Shown here one piece after another: positions 1 through 5,227 of a DNA stretch of 5,227 nucleotides. This DNA comes from an uncultured Pseudomonadota bacterium (GTDB lineage Bacteria; Lernaellota; Lernaellaia; Lernaellales; Lernaellaceae): the NCBI GenBank assembly GCA_937967875.1, contig CALBTQ010000371.1:1-5227 (forward strand). The letters run 5' to 3'. Made by a program: the position numbers and the translations under genes. Each line of letters begins with the position of its first letter. Position 1 is the stretch's first letter. The notes below the pieces were generated by a model. The model was not told the origin of the DNA. It was given only the letters and a program-made list of their open reading frames with translations, and made no database searches.

Positions 1-1
1 G

Positions 2-904
2 ATCCGCAAGGTCGCCACCTCCGACGCGTCGGTGTTGATCCTCGGCGAAAGCGGCACCGGCAAGGAGTTGGTCGCGCGCGCGATTCACTACAACAGCCCG
101 CGTAAAAATAAGCCGTTCATCCGCGCCCACTGCGCCGCCTACGCCGAAGGAGTGCTTGAATCCGAATTGTTCGGCCACGAAAAGGGCTCCTTCACCGGCG
201 CGATGGCCCGCAAAATCGGCCGCTTCGAACAGGCCGACGGCGGCACGTTGTTCCTCGACGAAATCGGCGACATCAACCACAATGTGCAGATCAAGCTGCT
301 GCGCTTTTTGCAGGAAAAAGAATTCGAGCGCGTCGGCGGCAATCAGACTTTATCGGTCGATGTGCGCATCCTTTCGGCGACCAACCAGGACCTCAAGGAA
401 GGCATCGCACGCAAGACGTTCCGCGAAGACCTCTATTATCGCCTGAACGTCATCTCGATCGTCATGCCCTCGTTGCGCGACCGCCTGGAAGACATCCCGC
501 TGCTGGTCGAACATTTCCTTCGGCTGCATTCGGGACGCGGACCGGCCAAGACGATCACGCCCGAAGCGATGGTGTTGCTGACCAAATATCATTGGCCCGG
601 CAACATCCGCGAGCTGCAGAACGTCATCGAGCGCGCCTGCGTACTGGCGATGGGCGAAGCGATCACGGTCGAGCATCTGCCCAACGACATCACCGGCACG
701 GGCGAAGCGACGCCGCGGCTGTCGGGGCCGGTGGACTTCGACTCCGAAGTGGAGAAGTTCGAGAAAACGCTGATCACCGGCGCGCTGACCGAAGTGGAGT
801 ACGTGAAATCGCGCGCGGCGACGTTGCTGGGCATCGATCGCAACCGGCTGCGCTATAAGATGGAAAAATACGGCATCGAAGATTTGGGCACATCGAATCA
901 ATAG
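2..904 (+). CDS. Sigma-54-dependent transcriptional regulator, NtrC family (5' partial)
   Basis: This bacterial enhancer-binding protein uses ATP hydrolysis to remodel sigma-54 RNA polymerase into an open complex. The reading frame is open to the window edge and the first visible residues ([20 protein letters not shown]) already lie inside the AAA+ domain, so the in-frame GTG at 32 is not the start. Within the 300 visible residues are Walker A GESGTGKE (15-22), the sigma-54 contact loop GSFTGA (62-67), Walker B GTLFLDE (81-87), sensor I around SATNQDL (about 125-131), the arginine-finger region REDLYYRLN (141-149) and sensor [10 protein letters not shown] (198-205). After a short linker, the C-terminus (about 250-292) is a Fis-type helix-turn-helix with [21 protein letters not shown]. 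The loop reads GSFTGA rather than the commoner GAFTGA, a known natural variant. The sensory or receiver domain is missing, so its signal is unknown. icd begins 60 bases downstream, but nothing shows that icd is its target. Confidence 0.95.
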   Translation: MRKVATSDASVLILGESGTGKELVARAIHYNSPRKNKPFIRAHCAAYAEGVLESELFGHEKGSFTGAMARKIGRFEQADGGTLFLDEIGDINHNVQIKLLRFLQEKEFERVGGNQTLSVDVRILSATNQDLKEGIARKTFREDLYYRLNVISIVMPSLRDRLEDIPLLVEHFLRLHSGRGPAKTITPEAMVLLTKYHWPGNIRELQNVIERACVLAMGEAITVEHLPNDITGTGEATPRLSGPVDFDSEVEKFEKTLITGALTEVEYVKSRAATLLGIDRNRLRYKMEKYGIEDLGTSNQ

Positions 905-964
905 ACGCTACCGCTCGAAAAATCGTGGTTATATTTAGTCATCCATTTTGCAGGGAGGGAATGG
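905..964 (+). other. Intergenic gap between the regulator and icd
   Basis: This 60-base gap has no convincing rho-independent terminator: there is no GC-rich stem followed by a T run. A TATATT at 930-935 resembles a -10 hexamer, but no good -35 lies at the right distance. Read-through from the regulator into icd, or a weak promoter of its own, are both possible. The last part carries the icd ribosome binding site. Confidence 0.5.
953..958 (+). promoter_or_regulatory. Ribosome binding site of icd
   Basis: GGGAGG lies six bases before the ATG at 965, which is ideal spacing. It decides between two nearby ATGs: the one at 961 is in another frame that does not encode the IDH protein and lies too close, while the one at 965 opens the IDH frame. 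Confidence 0.8.
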
Positions 965-2172
<1,208 letters not shown>

Positions 2173-2176
<4 letters not shown>

Positions 2177-3774
2177 GGCTGTTTGAGGCGGAAGATCCAG
2201 TCGGTCGGCGGCACAACCTCCACCCGCGGCGCGACGTACGTGTCCCACTGCTGTTTGTATTCGGCCTGGAAATTGTGCAGATACAGCACGTAACTCACCT
2301 CGTGCTCCACAAGGTACGCGCCGACGTCGCCGGAACGCATGGCCCGCAGCGCTTCGAAGTTAAGGATGCCGTCAAGATTCACCACTGTATAATCCGGCAG
2401 ATAATAACCGAATACGCCGCAGTCGGTGTAGCCGATTCGCGCTCCGCGCGGTACGGTTTGCTCGATCGTGCGCACCAGTTCGCGAGCGTGCGTCGGCGAG
2501 GCGCTTTTCAGCCAATTGCCGATGCCCGGCAACGATAAGAGCAAGGCGACAACAACGAGCGCGACGGCTTGCCGCGTTTTCGCGTGCAGCCATTTCGTCT
2601 CGGCCAGACCGGAGAAAAACGCGCCCCACACCATCAGCAGGCCGATGCTGAACGGGAAGAAATGACGCATCGAATAATTGAGCATGTACAGCGGATAAAA
2701 CAACGCCGCGCCCGCCAGGGCGATCGGCACGAAGCCCAGCGGCCGTAAGCGCGCTACGCGACGCAGGCCGGCTTTGCCGCCGGCGATCAAAGCGACGGCC
2801 AGCCCCGCAACGATCAGCAACAACACGACCGCCGCACCGGGGCGCGTTTTTAGCAGTTGCGCGAGAAAACCGGTTTGCAACCGCTCGACGCCCAACAGCC
2901 AGCGCGCAAGCAAACGCATCAATCCCTCGTAACCGGTTAGCGGCTCCAACGGCAGTTTGATGCCGAGGCTGACCAGTTTGACGACCGCGAACTTCATCAT
3001 CCCGCCCAGCGATTCCGGAATGTCCTGCCGCACCAGACCGCGCCAATGGTGAAACGCGCCGCTGGATTGAAAAAACGAACCGGTCGCCGCTTTGCTCCAG
3101 ACGAACCACGGCGTGAGCAACGCCAACGCGGGCAGGAAGATCGTCAAGCCGCCGCGCATCATCCGCAACGGTTCGCGCCGACGACGCCACAGCCAATCGA
3201 GCCCGACGGCAAAAAAGAGGAAAACCGCGTCGAAGCGCGCGTAGGCGGTCAAGGCGAGCAAAACGCCTAAAAGCAACAACCGGCGCGGCGTTTTGTCATC
3301 GCGCAGGCGCAGATAAAACGCGATCGTGCCCCAGAACAACAGCGCGTGCAGCGGCGTTTCCAGACCGCTCATCGAGTGGACGATCAGGTTGGCGTTGAAC
3401 ACGTACAAACAGCCGGCGACGACGGCGGCGCGCTCGTCGACCAGGCGGGCGGTCAGGCGGTAGACAAGCGCCAGCAGCGCGACCGAGGCGCAGGCCATCA
3501 GCAACAACGCGAGGCGCAGACACAATTCGGGGTACGCGCCCAGCACGGCCATCACGGGCGTCATCAGAAAACCGTAGAGCGGCTGAAAACCGTTGGTGGC
3601 GTAGCCGCCGTAGGTGATGCCCTCGCCGTCGGCGATGTGGCGGGCGATGGTCAGCGTGTAGAAGGCGTCGTCAAGCAAGTGGACGTGCGGATTGCCCAGC
3701 GCGAGCGCGCCGGTCAGCAGCAGATGGGCGACGATCAACAACCGCAGAATCTTGCGTCCGCCGGATTCGCTCAC
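2173..3774 (-). CDS. Polytopic membrane protein, GT-C type glycosyltransferase (GT39/PMT/ArnT-like)
   Basis: This is a 533-residue integral membrane protein with roughly ten to twelve hydrophobic segments (for example 10-27, 85-105, 115-131, 165-193, 208-227, 313-331, 347-365, 402-417). The first periplasmic loop carries the Asp-Asp pair LLDDAFYTLTIARHIADG (D35, D36), the acidic signature of GT-C enzymes that use polyprenyl-phosphate sugars, followed by ATNGFQPLYG (59-68). Further family-like motifs are SGLETPLHALLFWG (136-149), AYARFDAVFL (177-186), YSMRHFFPF (367-375) and a soluble C-terminal stretch with GYTDCGVFGYYLPDYTVVNLDG (split here as GYTDCGVFGYY at 448-458 and VVNLDG at 464-469). 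Donor and acceptor are unknown. Translation starts at GTG (3772-3774), whose bases overlap the TGA of the upstream GT4 gene as GTGA; an AAGGGGT ribosome site sits six bases ahead. The pairing suggests that both enzymes act on the same surface glycan or glycolipid. The family call is by motif only; it may be one of the uncharacterised GT-C-like proteins. Confidence 0.82.
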
Positions 3775-5006
3775 CGCAAGACCCCTTCCAGCAGGCGTTC
3801 CAGCCGTTGGACATGCAACGCCGGATCGTGTTCGCGGGCGATCAGCTCACGCCCGGCGCGTCCGAGGCGCTCGGCCAGGCCCGGCTCACGCAACCGTTGC
3901 AGCGCGGCAATCAATCCGCCCGCGTCACCCGGCGTAAACAGCAAACCGGTGACGCCGTCGCGCACCTGCTCGGGCAGACTGCCGTGATTGCTCGCCACCA
4001 CCGGCCGGCCGTGCGCCAGCGCTTCCAGCACGGTGTGCGGCGAATTTTCCCACCACAACGAAGGCACGACGACCGCGCGGGCCTGCGCATATAGGCGCGT
4101 CAGCTCCTCGCCGCGCGCAAAGCCGACAAACTCGACGTTGCCGATGCGCTCGCGGCTCGCCCACTCGCGCAGTTCGCGTCCGTCAGGCGTTTCCACGTCA
4201 CCGGCAACAATCAAACGATGATCCGTGCCGCGCACTGCTTCGATCGCCAGCCGCGCACCCTTGGCCGGGAACAATCCGCCGACGAACAGCAGCGGACCGT
4301 CAGCCGGCGGCGGCCCGGGATCGGGCGGCAGCGGCAACGGCGTGGGCAGATGCCACAGGCGCCCCGGCGCGAATCCCCCCTCTTTCATTTTCTCGACCAG
4401 AAAACGGCTCGGCGCGATGAAGCCCGCCACCTTGGCGTTCGCGCCGCGCAGGTCGGCGTAGGTCATCGCGGCGACACGCACGGCGGTGACAGCCAGCGAA
4501 TGTTTCAGGCAGCGATGCGCCAGGGCGGGAACCTTGCTCGTACGGCAAAGGAAACACGGCTTGCCGTTGCGCAGGCAATTGTAAGCCGGGCAGATCATCT
4601 GGAAATCGGAAAGGCGCATCACCACCGGTACGCCGACCTCGTGCGCGGCGAGGATCAACTCGGGGTACAGATAATGTGCGATCTGCAACGCGAAGACGAC
4701 TTCGATTTTTTTCTCGCGCAGCACACGCATGGCGGCGCGGCGCACTTCGTCGTTGCGCATGACCTTGAGCGCCAGGCGGGCGCGTTCGGTCGACGATAAT
4801 GGACGATCGCCGTGCAGCACGAAATTCTCATCGAGCGGCGCCGGCGGAAAATAATCGGCTTCGGCGCATGGCTCGTTGCGCGCGTAACGCAACGCAAAGG
4901 GCGTTACCTCATGCCCGCGTTCGGTCAACAGCCGCTGAACGGCGAACAGATAACGCTCCGGCCCGCCGGAGAGAAAGTAACGGTTCGAGGCGAGCAGAAT
5001 GCGGAT
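3771..5006 (-). CDS. GT4-family glycosyltransferase (GT-B fold) with a non-canonical start codon
   Basis: This is a cytoplasmic or membrane-associated enzyme that transfers sugar from a nucleotide-sugar to a glycan or lipid-linked acceptor. It has 411 residues if it starts at ATC (5004-5006). The N-terminal Rossmann domain opens with RILLASNRYFLSGGPERYLF (residues 2-21), the glycine-rich acceptor-side loop of GT4 enzymes. A cysteine cluster follows: C139, C144, C151, C154 and C166, in CPAYNCLRNGKPCFLC and beyond. A proline-rich interdomain linker (about 222-235) leads to the C-terminal donor domain: FVGGLFPAKG (about 241-250), FVGFARGEEL (about 293-302), and the E-x7-E motif ENSPHTVLE (E320, E328) that binds the donor. 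The first conventional start in frame is TTG at 4928, which would delete the GGPERY loop and the first beta strand and has no ribosome site. A strong site, GGGGAGGT, precedes ATC/ATT instead. It is the first gene of the operon with the GT-C gene. The sugar is unknown. Confidence 0.93.
   Translation of the reverse strand: MRILLASNRYFLSGGPERYLFAVQRLLTERGHEVTPFALRYARNEPCAEADYFPPAPLDENFVLHGDRPLSSTERARLALKVMRNDEVRRAAMRVLREKKIEVVFALQIAHYLYPELILAAHEVGVPVVMRLSDFQMICPAYNCLRNGKPCFLCRTSKVPALAHRCLKHSLAVTAVRVAAMTYADLRGANAKVAGFIAPSRFLVEKMKEGGFAPGRLWHLPTPLPLPPDPGPPPADGPLLFVGGLFPAKGARLAIEAVRGTDHRLIVAGDVETPDGRELREWASRERIGNVEFVGFARGEELTRLYAQARAVVVPSLWWENSPHTVLEALAHGRPVVASNHGSLPEQVRDGVTGLLFTPGDAGGLIAALQRLREPGLAERLGRAGRELIAREHDPALHVQRLERLLEGVLR
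3781..3787 (-). promoter_or_regulatory. Ribosome binding site of the GT-C gene
   Basis: On the minus strand the sequence AAGGGGT lies six bases before the GTG at 3774, inside the end of the GT4 coding region. Together with the GTGA stop/start overlap it supports this start and suggests translational coupling. Confidence 0.6.
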
Positions 5007-5011
5007 AATTG

Positions 5012-5019
5012 ACCTCCCC
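5012..5019 (-). promoter_or_regulatory. Strong Shine-Dalgarno that decides the GT4 start
   Basis: On the minus strand GGGGAGGT matches the 16S anti-SD in all but one position of AGGAGGT. It lies five bases before ATC (5004-5006) and two before ATT (5007-5009). No ATG, GTG or TTG lies in frame between the upstream stop (TAA, 5076-5078) and the conserved N-terminus. This indicates initiation at ATC, or less likely at ATT. Confidence 0.75.
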
Positions 5020-5049
5020 GGGAAAACGCGCGTCCTAGTATCCGTTGCA

Positions 5050-5055
5050 ATTATG
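5050..5055 (-). promoter_or_regulatory. Possible -10 element of the glycosyltransferase operon
   Basis: On the minus strand this is CATAAT, five of six matches to TATAAT. The transcript would begin near 5043, giving a leader of about 37 bases that contains the GGGGAGGT ribosome site. The -35 at 17-base spacing (TAAAAA, 5073-5078) is poor, so this is a weak prediction or an activator-dependent promoter. Confidence 0.35.
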
Positions 5056-5061
5056 CGCGAC

Positions 5062-5070
5062 TGTGATAAT
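5062..5070 (+). promoter_or_regulatory. Possible extended -10 promoter of the divergent gene
   Basis: TGTGATAAT fits an extended -10 (TGn plus GATAAT, five of six to TATAAT). Transcription would begin near 5077, only about five bases before the ATG at 5082, so the message would be nearly leaderless. That agrees with the absence of any Shine-Dalgarno sequence ahead of this gene. TTGCAA at 5045-5050 resembles a -35 but is too close (14 bases). Confidence 0.4.
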
Positions 5071-5081
5071 GGTTTTTACCG

Positions 5082-5227
5082 ATGAAACAGCCGACACGCA
5101 AGTTAATCCACTCGATCGCGAAGACCGTTGTCGTGATCGGCGTGCTGACCAGTTTGGGCGTTTTCGCCTATCGATACAACTACGAACGCGAGACGGTCAA
5201 AGCGTACCTGTACACGTTCGACACGTT
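5082..5227 (+). CDS. Start of a membrane-anchored protein of unknown function (3' partial)
   Basis: The frame opens at ATG 5082 and stays open to the window edge (48 codons). The product begins MKQPTRKLIHSIAK and continues with a hydrophobic stretch at about residues 15-30 (TVVVIGVLTSLGVFAY), then RYNYERETVKAYLYTFDT. A basic N-terminus followed by one hydrophobic segment and charged residues indicates a signal anchor or signal peptide, so the body is probably periplasmic. The layout would fit an HlyD/EmrA-type adaptor or another inner-membrane-anchored envelope protein, but too little is visible to assign a family. An in-frame stop at 5067-5069 rules out a longer N-terminus. No ribosome binding site is visible; the extended -10 at 5062-5070 would give a nearly leaderless transcript. 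It is divergent from the glycosyltransferase operon and may share its control region. Confidence 0.6.
   Translation, partial: MKQPTRKLIHSIAKTVVVIGVLTSLGVFAYRYNYERETVKAYLYTFDT

Noticed and set aside
32..34. GTG as the start of the sigma-54 regulator
   Set aside because: The frame is open upstream and encodes [10 protein letters not shown], the normal lead-in to Walker A, so the gene is cut by the window edge.
350..901. Minus-strand open frame of 183 codons antisense to the sigma-54 regulator
   Set aside because: It is a shadow of a well-supported AAA+/Fis coding region; the product has no family resemblance and no ribosome site was seen.
937..952. Sigma-54 (-24/-12) promoter upstream of icd, suggested by the neighbouring regulator
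   Set aside because: TTGCA at 948-952 matches the -12 part, but the -24 part reads AGTCAT instead of TGGCAC and lacks the essential GG. The start point would also fall on the icd start codon itself.
961..963. ATG at 961 as the icd start
   Set aside because: It is in a different frame from the IDH protein and lies only two bases from the ribosome site; ATG 965 has correct spacing and frame.
3346..3987. Plus-strand open frame (213 codons) across the junction of the two glycosyltransferase genes
   Set aside because: It is Gln/Arg/Gly-rich with no domain, and it opposes two genes with clear motifs and a coherent GTGA junction.
4218..4799. Plus-strand open frame (193 codons) opposite the GT4 gene
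   Set aside because: It is rich in Arg, Gln and His, has no recognisable motif, and lies opposite the conserved GT4 cysteine and donor domains.
5069..5227. Plus-strand frame from ATG 5069 as the real divergent gene
   Set aside because: It stays open to the edge but yields an Arg/Gln/Asp-rich sequence with no structure, whereas the frame from ATG 5082 gives a basic N-terminus plus a membrane segment.

Overview
The window comes from a GC-rich bacterial chromosome, most likely a Gram-negative one. The evidence is a sigma-54 activator, an E. coli-type NADP isocitrate dehydrogenase, and strong G/C preference at third codon positions. The lineage cannot be fixed from this much sequence; a deltaproteobacterium-like or related group is a guess. 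Coding density is very high, with only two short intergenic gaps (about 60 and 75 bases), and no RNA gene, mobile element, CRISPR array or long repeat was seen.

Layout: (1) Bases 2-904, plus strand, hold the end of a sigma-54-dependent, NtrC-type regulator: most of the AAA+ domain and the Fis-type DNA-binding helix-turn-helix. Its sensory N-terminus lies outside the window. (2) Bases 965-2176, plus strand, hold icd, a complete isocitrate dehydrogenase with its own good Shine-Dalgarno sequence. (3) Bases 2173-5006, minus strand, hold a two-gene glycosylation operon. A GT4 (GT-B fold) glycosyltransferase comes first and a polytopic GT-C-type membrane protein second, joined by a 4-base GTGA overlap. 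The second gene runs tail to tail into icd, and the two stop codons overlap. (4) Bases 5082-5227, plus strand, hold the first 48 codons of a divergent gene for a protein with an N-terminal membrane anchor; its function cannot be determined.

The two glycosyltransferase genes plausibly add sugars to a surface glycan, with one enzyme using nucleotide-sugars at the cytoplasmic face and the other using lipid-linked sugars at the membrane. The regulator, icd and the glycan operon have no evident shared pathway. The most notable points are the GT4 gene's start, which appears to be a non-canonical ATC or ATT codon behind a strong ribosome binding site, and the compact divergent promoter region next to it. 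I see no convincing new multi-gene system; the window looks like ordinary chromosomal housekeeping plus a cell-envelope glycan locus.
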